Assembly: GCF_014596725.1 (NCBI RefSeq)
Contig: NZ_JACVEG010000002.1
Coordinates: forward strand, 558,001 to 622,000
Origin: Vibrio sp. Y2-5
GTDB lineage: Bacteria > Pseudomonadota > Gammaproteobacteria > Enterobacterales > Vibrionaceae
Direction of reading: 5' to 3'
Length of the DNA: 64,000 nt
Shown here: positions 43,889 through 52,779 of the stretch, in pieces
Position numbering within the stretch: position 1 is the stretch's first letter
Layout: each line of letters begins with the position of its first letter
The notes under the pieces: model-generated
Told to the model about the DNA's origin: nothing
What the model saw: only the letters and a program-made list of their open reading frames with translations
The model's database searches: none
Translations under genes and position numbers: made by a program

Positions 43889-44968
43889 CTATTTTTCGAT
43901 GTAGGTTTTGTGCACACGCTTAGTCAGCTTGATGACGAGTTCATACGGAATCGTCCCTATGTGCTTTGAAACCTGCTCAATAGGTAAGTTTTCACCCCAG
44001 AATTCGACACAGTCGCCCACTTTATCTTGTGAGTCAGGACCTAAATCTACGGTAATCATATCCATGGATACTCGGCCTGAAATAGGCACGATACGACCAT
44101 TAATATAAACAGGCGTACCTTCTGGTGCTGTTCTCGGATACCCATCACCATAACCCATAGCAACCACACCAATGTAGGTATCACGCTGTGATGTCCAAGT
44201 TTCACCATAACCAACAGGTTGATTGGCTTTGTGTTTACGAACCGCGATAAGCTTTGAGGTTAAAGTCATACCACAATGCAGACCATACGCTTTACCTGTC
44301 TCACTTTCATTCGGACTGATGCCATACAGTGCAATGCCTGCACGCATGAAATCTAGGTGAGAATCAGACCAGTACAGAATACCTGCTGAGTTTGCCAAAG
44401 TTTTCGGACCTGGGAAATGAGAGGTTTGCGACAAAAACAGATCGATTTGCTTTTGTGTAGATGCAGAAGAAAGATCATCGGCACAGCTAAAGTGACTCAT
44501 GAACCCAACTGGACCTGACAGCTTACCCGTCGCTTCAATCTGTTCAACATAATCATTCAGTTCACATGGTTGAACACCCAGACGGTGCATACCCGTATCC
44601 AGCTTAAGCCATACCATGATGGGCTTCGCTAACGTAGCATTTTTCAGATCGTCCAGCTGTTCTTGGCAGTGAATAGCGGTTTGAAAGCCTTCACGTGAAG
44701 CGGTTTCCAAATCGTCCTTACAAAAGCAACCTTCAAGAAGCAGAATAGGTTGTTGAATACCTGCATTTCTTAACTCTTGGGCTTCCTCAATACGAGAAAC
44801 GGCAAATACGTCTGCCTGCGCCAGAGCCTGTGCTGTCTTTACAGCATTGTGACCGTAAGCATCACCTTTAATAACCGCAACAACTGGCTTGTTTCCACAT
44901 TTCTTTTTTAGCAAGTCATAGTTATCACTAAGCGCTTTTAGATTGATAAGAGCTTCAGCTGTGATCAT
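43889..44968 (-). CDS. alr: Alanine racemase
   Basis: A 359-residue PLP enzyme that interconverts L- and D-alanine for cell-wall synthesis. The PLP lysine is K34 in AVIKGDAYGHNAVK (usually VKADAYGHG, so KGD is a slight change). GMHRLGVQP, GFMSHFSCADD, MRAGIALYGISP, the catalytic-tyrosine loop VGYGETW and GYGDGYPR follow. No signal peptide, so it is the cytoplasmic type rather than the periplasmic broad-spectrum racemase. Its nearness to the D-amino-acid operon may be functional. Confidence 0.92.
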   Translation of the reverse strand: MITAEALINLKALSDNYDLLKKKCGNKPVVAVIKGDAYGHNAVKTAQALAQADVFAVSRIEEAQELRNAGIQQPILLLEGCFCKDDLETASREGFQTAIHCQEQLDDLKNATLAKPIMVWLKLDTGMHRLGVQPCELNDYVEQIEATGKLSGPVGFMSHFSCADDLSSASTQKQIDLFLSQTSHFPGPKTLANSAGILYWSDSHLDFMRAGIALYGISPNESETGKAYGLHCGMTLTSKLIAVRKHKANQPVGYGETWTSQRDTYIGVVAMGYGDGYPRTAPEGTPVYINGRIVPISGRVSMDMITVDLGPDSQDKVGDCVEFWGENLPIEQVSKHIGTIPYELVIKLTKRVHKTYIEK

Positions 44969-45866
44969 TGAATCCGTCCTAATTTTTACCTTGTTTCCAT
45001 TGCAGCTCAGAAATGGGGCTTACTAAAGAGTAGCTATCATACTGAGTAATGTTTGTTTCTCCAACAGCAAGCCAATGCTCGCAGCAAAAGATTTTATACA
45101 TTTATTTAATAATAAACAGACCATGCCAAGGTCTGAGTACATTGTAGTCATTACCACTATTTTGGAGTTTTGTGTATGGATAAAACCACTGGTTACCTTT
45201 TATTTCTAACAAAGTGGCTTACTGGCCATCCGAAAAGAATAATATTCTTAATGTTTGACTGTTGTTAGATTAAAAAATTTATTTCATTTCTGGTAAAAAA
45301 GTAATGTTGATCACTGTTTTGTGCAAAAGAATTTAACCTGATTACTCATGTATTTTAACGAGCAACAATCTAAAGTTATTACAAAATGGGGTGTTTGGGA
45401 TGTTTTCTCTATGTTTATGAGAAAACATCCGATGTCCGTACACCTTGAATTTAAGGTTAAGTTGTATACAAAATTGTTTATTGTTGCTCTAGATCACAAA
45501 ATAGAAAAATCTGAAAATATGGTAGTAGTTGGAGTTAAACACCATTGATTTTGTTTGAGTGAATTTTAGATATAACAACTATTTGATCGGTCAGTAAAAC
45601 AATCTTTCGATTTAGAGCAGAGTTGCTTTCATATATTTCTTAATTTTCATTTGCTTCCGATATTTTCTAAAAAACTGCAAGTTTGCATATTTATGCTTAA
45701 TATATAAATATTATGAATCAAATGTGCATAAAAATTTACTTTTATAAATAATTTTGAATATGTTTACCCATCTTCCCCTATTGTTGATAAGGATATTAAG
45801 CTGTAGGTTGTAAAAGAAGTTGAAATTACTATCTGGTCTAGAATGACCAAAATGGAGTATTGAAAG
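44969..45866. other. 898-bp AT-rich region between alr and dgcN
   Basis: No recognised gene. A 66-codon plus-strand frame at 45348-45548 lacks a ribosome site, and a strong 12-bp hairpin (45398-45430) runs through it, so coding is doubtful. The region's AT-richness exceeds that of its neighbours. It should contain the alr promoter and the dgcN promoter, which I cannot place. Confidence 0.5.
45398..45430. repeat. Perfect 12-bp hairpin in the alr-dgcN spacer
   Basis: GGATGTTTTCTC (45398-45409) and GAGAAAACATCC (45419-45430) are exact complements with a 9-nt loop. A further pairing, GGTGT upstream with ACACC downstream (about 45440), could extend it across small internal bulges. No U tract follows, so it is not a normal terminator. 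Confidence 0.6.
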
Positions 45867-46871
45867 ATGGAACTTAAACAACCTTATTTATTGTTTTTGG
45901 GTGATGCTGCAGATTCTCTTGCCGCCAAAGTCGCGCAGGGTATTAAAACTTGGCGCCCTGAGTATTGTGTTGGGCAATTACGTCTTGAGGCGTGTAATGC
46001 CGACGTTGGCCTGCAAGACCTATCGGTAGCGCAAGCGAAAGAAGCGGGTGCACAAACGCTCGTTATTGGGGTTGCTAACCGTGGTGGTGTGATTTCTAAA
46101 GAGTGGATTTCAGTTCTTATCGAAGCTCTTGAAGCTGGGATGGATATCGCAGCGGGTCTGCACAACAAATTGGCAGACATCCCTGAACTTGTTGAGTGTG
46201 CGAAAAAGAACGGTTGTGCACTTTATGATGTTCGTTACCCATCACAAGCTTATCCTGTAGCGAATGGCAAAACGCGTTCTGGTAAAAGAGTCCTGACAGT
46301 AGGTACAGACTGCTCTGTTGGTAAAATGTACACCTCACTTGCAATAGAAAAAGAGATGAAAGAGCGTGGCGTTGATGCTGATTTTCGTGCCACCGGCCAG
46401 ACGGGTATTTTGATTACCGGAGCTGGTGTTAGCGCAGACTGTGTCGTAGCAGACTTTATTGCCGGAGCAATTGAAACCATTACACCGGAAAACGATCCAC
46501 AACATTGGGACGTTATTGAAGGTCAGGGTTCGCTATTCCATGCTTCTTTTGCAGGTGTCACAACGGGTCTTATTCATGGTTCACAAGCTGATGCTCTGGT
46601 ACTTTGTCATGAACCGACTCGCGCACATATGCGTGGCTTACCTGATTATCAATTACCTGATCTTAAAGTGTGCATGGAAGCGAACATTGCCACGGCTCGT
46701 TTAACTAACCCTGCGGTGAAGTTTGTAGGTGTATCTATCAATACCTCAGGTTTGAGCGAAGTTGATGCAATGGCGTATATGGACAAAGTGGAATCAGAAA
46801 TAGGTTTACCTGTTGTCGATCCATTCCGCCAAGGTGTTGCTCGTATTGTTGATAAGCTTCTGGAGCTGTAA
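45867..46871 (+). CDS. dgcN: DgcN-type D-glutamate N-acyltransferase family (DUF1611)
   Basis: A 334-residue protein of the DUF1611 family, with a P-loop-type motif VGTDCSVGKMYTSLAIEKEM and an N-terminal Rossmann-like domain. DgcN proteins in marine bacteria are described as acting with DgcA in D-glutamate breakdown, with DgcN the N-acetyltransferase step. The next gene is an enolase-family epimerase overlapping its stop codon by one base, which supports the pairing. I am sure of the family and fairly sure of the pathway. Confidence 0.85.
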   Translation: MELKQPYLLFLGDAADSLAAKVAQGIKTWRPEYCVGQLRLEACNADVGLQDLSVAQAKEAGAQTLVIGVANRGGVISKEWISVLIEALEAGMDIAAGLHNKLADIPELVECAKKNGCALYDVRYPSQAYPVANGKTRSGKRVLTVGTDCSVGKMYTSLAIEKEMKERGVDADFRATGQTGILITGAGVSADCVVADFIAGAIETITPENDPQHWDVIEGQGSLFHASFAGVTTGLIHGSQADALVLCHEPTRAHMRGLPDYQLPDLKVCMEANIATARLTNPAVKFVGVSINTSGLSEVDAMAYMDKVESEIGLPVVDPFRQGVARIVDKLLEL

Positions 46872-47845
46872 TGAAGGTAAAACTCTACACACAAAGTTGG
46901 CCAATTCGTGGCAGTTTTACTATCTCCCGAGGCAGTAAAACTCAAGCTGAAACCATCATTGTTGAGATTGAACACCAAGGTATGACTGGGCGGGGGGAAT
47001 GCGTTCCTTATGCCCGCTATGGTGAATCCATCGCAAGTGTATTGCAGCAAATCACCGATGTTATTGCAGATATTGAAACTGGTATTACGCGCGAGCAGTT
47101 ACAACCACTCCTTCCTGCTGGTGCGGCGAGAAATGCGGTGGATTGCGCGCTCTGGGATCTTGAATGTAAACAAGACAAGCAATCTATCTGGGCGAAGGTC
47201 GGTTTAGCCGCCGAGCCACTCACCACAGCCTACACGCTTTCGTTAGATACTCCTGAAAATATGGAGAAAACGGCGATTGAAAATTCTGGGCGACCTCTGC
47301 TCAAACTCAAGCTGGGTGGGCCAGAAGATTTAGCGCGTGTGCAAGCGGTTCGTCGTGGTGCACCCAATGCAAAAATTATTCTTGATGCCAATGAAGCGTG
47401 GACGGTAGAAACCTACAAGCAGCTTATTCCAGAACTGATAAAGCTGGATGTGGCGATGATAGAGCAGCCATTTCATGCTGATGAAGACTCGGTCTTGGCT
47501 TCGCTAGAGCGCCCAATTCCTATTTGTGCCGATGAATCTTGTCACGACAGAAACAGTCTGGAGAAGGCCGTTGGTATGTATGACATGATCAACATTAAGC
47601 TCGACAAAACCGGCGGTTTAACCGAAGCACTGAAGCTAAAAGATCAAGCTCAATCATTGGGATTGCGAGTCATGGTCGGTTGCATGGTTTCTTCTTCATT
47701 AAGTATGGCTCCAGCTTTTGTTGTGGCTCAAGGTGCTGAAGTGGTCGATCTTGATGGCCCGTTGCTGCTTAGTGAAGATATCGAAAACGGATTTGAGTTT
47801 GAAAACAATTCTATGATGCCCTTTCAACAAAAGCTGTGGGGGTAG
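46871..47845 (+). CDS. dgcA: DgcA-type enolase-superfamily racemase/epimerase
   Basis: A 324-residue muconate-lactonising-type enzyme. Active-site residues are visible: K in LLKLKLGG, metal ligands D (ILDANEAW), E (MIEQPF) and D (ICADESCHD), and K in NIKLDKTGG. The family includes L-Ala-D/L-Glu epimerases and the N-acetyl-D-glutamate racemase DgcA; the dgcN partner favours the latter, but dipeptide epimerase remains possible. The gene overlaps the dgcN stop by one base. Confidence 0.87.
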   Translation: MKVKLYTQSWPIRGSFTISRGSKTQAETIIVEIEHQGMTGRGECVPYARYGESIASVLQQITDVIADIETGITREQLQPLLPAGAARNAVDCALWDLECKQDKQSIWAKVGLAAEPLTTAYTLSLDTPENMEKTAIENSGRPLLKLKLGGPEDLARVQAVRRGAPNAKIILDANEAWTVETYKQLIPELIKLDVAMIEQPFHADEDSVLASLERPIPICADESCHDRNSLEKAVGMYDMINIKLDKTGGLTEALKLKDQAQSLGLRVMVGCMVSSSLSMAPAFVVAQGAEVVDLDGPLLLSEDIENGFEFENNSMMPFQQKLWG

Positions 47846-47854
47846 GGAGAAAAA

Positions 47855-48712
47855 ATGGAACGAATCGTATATCTAAATGGTGAATTCGTTGCGGAAAGTG
47901 AAGCAAAAGTCTCGGTATTTGACCGTGGTTTTCTCTTTGCTGATGCTGTTTACGAAGTCACTGCTGTATTGGGTGGCAAGCTCATTGACCATCAAGGCCA
48001 TCTTGCGCGTTTAGAACGCTCGGCAAAAGAGCTCGGTATCAAACTGCCTGTAACAGGGAAGCAACTGATGGATATTCAACAAGAGCTAATAAAAAGAAAC
48101 GCTTTGGTTGAAGGTGGCATTTATCTGCAATTGACGCGTGGTGATGAAGGTGATCGAGACTTTTCATACAGTGATGACATAGAACCAACCTTGGTGCTAT
48201 TTACTCAGTCAAGAAGCCTGATCAACAGCCCTAAGGCTCAAACGGGTATTAAAGTGATCTCGTTTGATGATATCCGTTGGCGACGTCGTGATATTAAAAC
48301 AACTAGCCTATTGCCGGCCTGTTTGGCAAAACAAGCTGCTCATGCTTCGGGTGCTGAGGATGTCTGGTTAATTGAAGATGGTTTTGTTACCGAAGGTGGC
48401 TCGAGTAATGCTTATATCGTAACTCAGGAAAATACCTTGGTTACCCGTCCTCTAAGTAACGATATCTTGCATGGAATCACCCGAGCTTCATTGATGAAAC
48501 TTGCTCAAGAGCTCAACCTAACTATTGAAGAACGTCTATTCACAATCGATGAAGCTTATAAAGCGAAAGAGGCGTTCATCAGTTCTGCAACAACGTTTGT
48601 CTGGCCAGTGGTCGCCATTGATGACAAGCCTGTTGGCAGTGGCAAGCCGGGAGAAATCGCTCTAAAACTGCGTGATATCTATATAAAAACAGCACAAGAG
48701 CTTGCGGAATAA
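47855..48712 (+). CDS. dat: D-amino acid aminotransferase (class IV)
   Basis: A 285-residue fold-type IV PLP enzyme. YLNGEFVAESEAKVSVFDRGFLFADAVYEV is the conserved start, the Schiff-base lysine is in DIKTTSLLPACLAKQAA, and VTEGGSSNAYIV and GITRASLM bind the cofactor phosphate. It transfers amino groups between D-Ala/D-Glu and 2-oxo acids. Close relatives include branched-chain and aminodeoxychorismate enzymes, but the pattern fits D-aminotransferases best. Third gene of the operon, 9 bp after dgcA. Confidence 0.87.
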   Translation: MERIVYLNGEFVAESEAKVSVFDRGFLFADAVYEVTAVLGGKLIDHQGHLARLERSAKELGIKLPVTGKQLMDIQQELIKRNALVEGGIYLQLTRGDEGDRDFSYSDDIEPTLVLFTQSRSLINSPKAQTGIKVISFDDIRWRRRDIKTTSLLPACLAKQAAHASGAEDVWLIEDGFVTEGGSSNAYIVTQENTLVTRPLSNDILHGITRASLMKLAQELNLTIEERLFTIDEAYKAKEAFISSATTFVWPVVAIDDKPVGSGKPGEIALKLRDIYIKTAQELAE

Positions 48713-48822
48713 CACATCACTTAACACCGCTACGTGTTCATTTGAACTTTTATGTTTCGGTGAACAATGAAGCAATAATAAATACAGCGTGAGTTTGGCT
48801 AGGTAAATAAGTAAAGCAAAAC

Positions 48823-48848
48823 ACCCGACAGTAGTCGGGTTTTTTTTT
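48823..48848 (+). terminator. Terminator of the dgcNA-dat operon
   Basis: ACCCGAC and GTCGGGT pair around AGTA and are followed by eight T residues. It overlaps the end of the convergent thioesterase gene by about 2 bp. Confidence 0.88.
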
Positions 48849-49341
48849 ATCCGTTAGCTTTAAGGTATTTCACATGCGCTTCCATCTCTTCACCAATTTC
48901 TGTTCGCATGTTCATTAGTCTAATTGCCGAGTTGCGAAGAGCGATATCTTCAGGGGTTTCTGGTACCCATTCAGGAACGGCGGTTGGTTTACCATTTTCG
49001 TCAACAGCAACCATGATAACAATGCAGTGTGTGGTTAAACGGTTCTTAAGTTCTTTGGGATCACTGGCTTGTACGTCAATGGCAATGTGCATCGAGGTTT
49101 TACCTGTGTAGATAACCTTAGCGCTCACTTCTACGATATTACCGACATGAATCGGGGCAACAAAACGGATGCCGCCAGCATATGCCGTAATACAATATTT
49201 ACCGCTCCAAGCGGCAGAACAAGCGTACGCTGCTAAGTCGATCCATTTCATCACTGCGCCACCATGAACTTTACCGCCGAAGTTCACATCGCCAGGTTCT
49301 GCTAAAAAACGAAGGGTGCTTTCTCTTTTGCCATTACTCAT
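48847..49341 (-). CDS. Acyl-CoA thioesterase (hotdog fold)
   Basis: A 164-residue hotdog-fold enzyme of the YciA/BACH type: LRFLAEPGDVNFGGKVHGGAVMKWIDLAAYACSAAWS carries the N/G-containing turn and central helix, and GGIRFVAPIHVGNIVEVSAKVIYTGKTSMHIAIDV the strand region. It hydrolyses acyl-CoA; chain length is unknown. AAGGA precedes the ATG at 49341. It faces the operon terminator and stands alone. Confidence 0.88.
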   Translation of the reverse strand: MSNGKRESTLRFLAEPGDVNFGGKVHGGAVMKWIDLAAYACSAAWSGKYCITAYAGGIRFVAPIHVGNIVEVSAKVIYTGKTSMHIAIDVQASDPKELKNRLTTHCIVIMVAVDENGKPTAVPEWVPETPEDIALRNSAIRLMNMRTEIGEEMEAHVKYLKANG

Positions 49342-49604
49342 CGGCGATTCCTTTTGCTTTGCCCAAACAACCATACCTTGAAGTGATCCAACCGTATGTT
49401 GAAACGCAATTACGATAACCTGAAAGTTAATGAATTGACTACCATTCTTTTACATATTTCAAACAAGCATGATGTGATGGTTAAAAACTCAATATGGGAT
49501 GTGTAGAGAACACGAGAGTTGAATAGTGAATAAGCCTTTGAGCTTTGCTACTGATCTAATATGCTCCTACAAGAAATAGAAGTCATACAAGGAAAGTAAA
49601 ATTC

Positions 49605-50828
49605 ATGTCTAACGAATCGCATTCGACAATCTCTGACCCCGCGCTGCTTAGTCCTGACGTAAGTCGTTCCAATTTATGGCGTTTAACATTGGCACAAGCG
49701 TTGGCTGGGGCGAATTCAGTAGTTGTATTTGCGACCGGTGCGATTGTCGGAAGTATGCTGGCGCCTTCTCCTTTACTCGCTACATTGCCTATTTCAATTT
49801 TCGTTGTGGGTATGGCTTTGTGTGTTTTCCCTGCCGGAGAGTTAGCAAGAAAATACGGACGAAAAGCGGCGTTTATGGCGGGGTCCGTTGCAGGTGTGTT
49901 AACAGGTTTGTTGGCGATGGCTGCTATGTTCACCGAATGGTTCTGGTTGTTTTGCCTCTCGACCCTGCTAGGTGGCGCTTACGCTGCCGTTGTTCTCTCT
50001 TTTCGTTTTGCCGTAACGGATGGCTTACCGCCAGAGAAACGACCTCAAGCCCTTTCGCTTGTGATGGCTGGTGGTATTGTTGCAGGTGTTATCGGGCCGC
50101 AGTTAGTGACACAAACCATGTATCTGTGGCCAGAAAAAATGTTTGCTGCCACTTTCCTTGCACAGGCAGCGGTGGCCGTGATTTCTGGTGTGATCTTATA
50201 TGGTGTTCAGTCTCCGGCTGTAAAAGAGCTGCATGGTGGAGGAAGACCATTAATGGAAATTGCACTTCAACCGCGCTTTATTTCTGCTGTGGTGTGTGGT
50301 GCAGCGTCATACATGATCATGAACTTTCTTATGACGGCAGCCCCGCTCGCGATGCATATGCACGGTCACAGCCATGAGTCGTCAAACTTAGGTATTCAAT
50401 GGCATGTGATTGCTATGTATGCCCCGAGTTTTTTCACCGGAAAACTCATAGCGCGATTTGGCGCAGTGCGTATTTCCGCAGTAGGCATTGTTTTGACCGG
50501 CTTTTCTGCGGTTGTTGGTTTGTTGGGCGTCGATGTCAATCACTTCTGGTGGTTACTCATTTTACTGGGCATTGGATGGAACTTTGGCTTTCTAGGCGCT
50601 TCTGCATTGGTATTGGAATGTCATAAACCGGAAGAGAAAAATCGCGTTCAGTCGCTCAATGACTTCATTATTTTTGGTTTGATGGCGATCGGATCTTTTT
50701 CATCTGGCGGGCTGTTAAGTGCTTACGGCTGGCAGATGGTGTTGTGGGTATCCTTCGTCCCTTTGATCTTGGCCGCGTTAGCTTTAGCTGCTGCAAAAGT
50801 AGGTAAGCTCAAAGCTTCAAAAATATAG
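49605..50828 (+). CDS. MFS transporter
   Basis: A 407-residue inner-membrane protein with about twelve helices. The loop-2 motif is GELARKYGRKAAFMAG, and a central HMHGHSHESS segment followed by GIQWHVIAMYAPSFFTG marks a known MFS subgroup. Substrate not assigned. AAGGAAAG precedes the ATG. An inverted repeat (50894-50903 with 50923-50932) follows the gene. It is divergent from the thioesterase gene. Confidence 0.85.
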   Translation: MSNESHSTISDPALLSPDVSRSNLWRLTLAQALAGANSVVVFATGAIVGSMLAPSPLLATLPISIFVVGMALCVFPAGELARKYGRKAAFMAGSVAGVLTGLLAMAAMFTEWFWLFCLSTLLGGAYAAVVLSFRFAVTDGLPPEKRPQALSLVMAGGIVAGVIGPQLVTQTMYLWPEKMFAATFLAQAAVAVISGVILYGVQSPAVKELHGGGRPLMEIALQPRFISAVVCGAASYMIMNFLMTAAPLAMHMHGHSHESSNLGIQWHVIAMYAPSFFTGKLIARFGAVRISAVGIVLTGFSAVVGLLGVDVNHFWWLLILLGIGWNFGFLGASALVLECHKPEEKNRVQSLNDFIIFGLMAIGSFSSGGLLSAYGWQMVLWVSFVPLILAALALAAAKVGKLKASKI

Positions 50829-51019
50829 TCGGAGCATGACCGCAACGGGTATAGAGAGAAAGGCTCTGTTCGTTTATGGTGTGAAGGAAGAATAGGGTAT
50901 TGCCTGTACAAAGTGCGCCACAGCAATACCCTTACTCTGCAGTGTCAAAACGAGACACCCTAAATGGTATTAAACGTACAATTTTTGGACATAAAGAAGA
51001 AAAATATATGTTGGGATAA

Positions 51020-51598
51020 TTAACCAAGCGTCTCGCCGTTGTTCAGAATTTCTTCGTGGGTTTTAAGTGAAATAACACCTTCTGTCGGTGTTAAGTTGGA
51101 CCAAATGAAATTGTGGAATTTGATGATGTCACTGGCGCTCATCTCCAGTTTGTCAGCGGTGGTGTGGCAATCGGAAACCACCACAATATTGAAGTCTTCT
51201 ATTAGCGCGGCGTGAATGGTTGAGTTAACACAGAAATCAGTCGCTAACCCTGTGATATAAAGGGTTCCAACATTTAATGAGTCTAAAATCGCTTTCAAAT
51301 TCGTCTGATAGAAAGCGCCATTTACGGTCTTCTCTACGTTGTAATCTGCATCACTGATGACAAGCTCTCTAACGATTTCAAAGTCTTCTGTGCCCGGCAA
51401 CAGGTAGTTTTCTTTGATGCCATTATGCTGAATGAAAATAACGGGCAAGTTTTTAGCGCGGAAAGCATGAGAAAGCTTATTGATTCTTGAAATAACGCCT
51501 TCGCTGTCGTGTCTTGGTGTGTGGAAACAGCCTATCTGCATATCAATGATCAACAGGGCTTCGTTGCTCCCATCCCCTTTAGTGGTCGAATCCGTCAT
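51020..51598 (-). CDS. Isochorismatase-family cysteine hydrolase
   Basis: A 192-residue enzyme. The catalytic triad is visible: D in LLIIDMQIGCF, K in VEKTVNGAFYQT and C in GLATDFCVNSTIHAAL. Members hydrolyse isochorismate, nicotinamide or carbamoyl compounds; the substrate is not clear here. It is divergent from the AraC-type gene 238 bp away, and regulation by it is possible. Confidence 0.88.
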   Translation of the reverse strand: MTDSTTKGDGSNEALLIIDMQIGCFHTPRHDSEGVISRINKLSHAFRAKNLPVIFIQHNGIKENYLLPGTEDFEIVRELVISDADYNVEKTVNGAFYQTNLKAILDSLNVGTLYITGLATDFCVNSTIHAALIEDFNIVVVSDCHTTADKLEMSASDIIKFHNFIWSNLTPTEGVISLKTHEEILNNGETLG

Positions 51599-51765
51599 GT
51601 CACTGTAATCCTTTACTTTCAGCCAAATGAAGGTCGCATTATAACCACTAATTTCTTGGGCATGCAGTCAAATTGATCCCGATAGAGGTCGTTTTCTTCA
51701 TTTCGCTGAGTAAGGCTTTTGATCTCTGCTTCCATCTCGTTTAAAGTCTTTCACCTGATAAATAT

Positions 51766-51819
51766 CGTTAAAAAGACATCGCTCTTTAAAGAAACATAGC
51801 TCGTTAAAGAGAAATAGCT
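51766..51819 (+). promoter_or_regulatory. Three 18-bp tandem repeats upstream of the AraC gene
   Basis: Units CGTTAAAAAGACATCGCT, CTTTAAAGAAACATAGCT and CGTTAAAGAGAAATAGCT lie head to tail at 51766, 51784 and 51802. The array ends 17 bp before the GTG start. AraC-type proteins bind direct repeats of about this length, so it is a candidate self-operator or a shared site with the divergent isochorismatase gene. Confidence 0.55.
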
Positions 51820-51836
51820 CCGATAAGGAAAGCAGA

Positions 51837-52625
51837 GTGAAAAAACAGGCGAGAAACCTTCATCCCTCCCTAGCAATTGCTAAGGCGCCTTCAGACGTGT
51901 TCATGAACTTTGAAGCGTTTTTGTCAAACACCGAAACGCGCGTGCACAGCCACACTTGGGGGCAGGTTCAGTTAATTGCTGGTGGCATTTTAGAAATGGA
52001 AGCGGAAGATACCCGTTTTCTTGCCCCGCCTCATCTCGCAATTTGGGTTCCAGCGGGAACACGACACAAGAGTTTTAACCGCAAGCCTCTGGATTATTGC
52101 TCGATTAATATTTCAGCTGAAATGACGCACGCTTTTCCAACCCGAACCAGCTTAATTAAAGTTACTCCGATTGTTACGGCGATTATTGATGACTTCCGCA
52201 TGCGCGAAATCGGTGTGGCGGAAAGTGTCGAAGACAAACGTCTGTTGCAGGTACTGATTGATCAGCTTGCCACTCGCGAAATGCAGCAGCACTTTTTGCC
52301 GTCCAGCCACCACAAATATTTGGCACCAATCTTAGCTACAGTGGAAGAAAATCCGACTGATAACACCAGCTTGCAGCAGTGGGCAGAGCGAGTACACACT
52401 ACCGAGCGAACGCTTGCCAGATATTGTCAGGCAGAACTCGGTATGAGTTTTACTGAGTGGCGTTTGCGTGTTCGCTATCTTCATTCAATGGATTTATTAC
52501 GAAGTGGTCATTCGGTCAAAGAGGTCGCCTTAACCTTGGGATACAACCAAGCCAGCCCGTTTATTGCCATGTTTAAGAAATACTCCGGTCAAACGCCGGA
52601 GCAATATAAGAATCGGTTGCTGTAA
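51837..52625 (+). CDS. AraC-family transcriptional regulator
   Basis: A 262-residue regulator with an N-terminal cupin domain (about 30-110; VHSHTWGQVQLIAGGILEMEAED..FLAPPHLAIWVPAGTRHKS) and a C-terminal AraC double helix-turn-helix (about 165-262; LQQWAERVHTTERTLARYCQAELGMSFTEWRLRVRYLHSMDLL). The start is GTG at 51837 after AAGGAAAG. The histidines of the cupin may bind metal or ligand. Its 3' end is repeated 3.2 kb downstream at 55777-55823. Confidence 0.92.
   Translation: MKKQARNLHPSLAIAKAPSDVFMNFEAFLSNTETRVHSHTWGQVQLIAGGILEMEAEDTRFLAPPHLAIWVPAGTRHKSFNRKPLDYCSINISAEMTHAFPTRTSLIKVTPIVTAIIDDFRMREIGVAESVEDKRLLQVLIDQLATREMQQHFLPSSHHKYLAPILATVEENPTDNTSLQQWAERVHTTERTLARYCQAELGMSFTEWRLRVRYLHSMDLLRSGHSVKEVALTLGYNQASPFIAMFKKYSGQTPEQYKNRLL
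52579..52625 (+). repeat. Direct repeat copy 1 (AraC 3' end)
   Basis: The last 47 bases of the AraC gene, encoding (K)YSGQTPEQYKNRLL and stop, match 55777-55823 at 43 of 47 positions. All codon differences are synonymous, and the stop changes from TAA to TGA. Confidence 0.85.
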
Positions 52626-52779
52626 AACCTACCAACACAAAAAGAAACTCCGGGAATTAATTCCTTCTTTCCGTGTACGCGATGTGACGTGACTCAAATG
52701 AAGCAAGTATGGTCCTGCCCATAATCTGCTCGACACTAATCATGTCACATTTTGCTTTTCACTTTATACGGAACAGATT

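Noticed and set aside
45348..45548. A 66-codon frame between alr and dgcN
   Set aside because: No ribosome site, and a perfect hairpin lies within it; coding is possible but not supported.
49676..50377. A 233-codon frame inside the MFS transporter gene
   Set aside because: It is an out-of-frame shadow of the transporter, rich in Cys, Arg and Trp as expected from a shifted frame.
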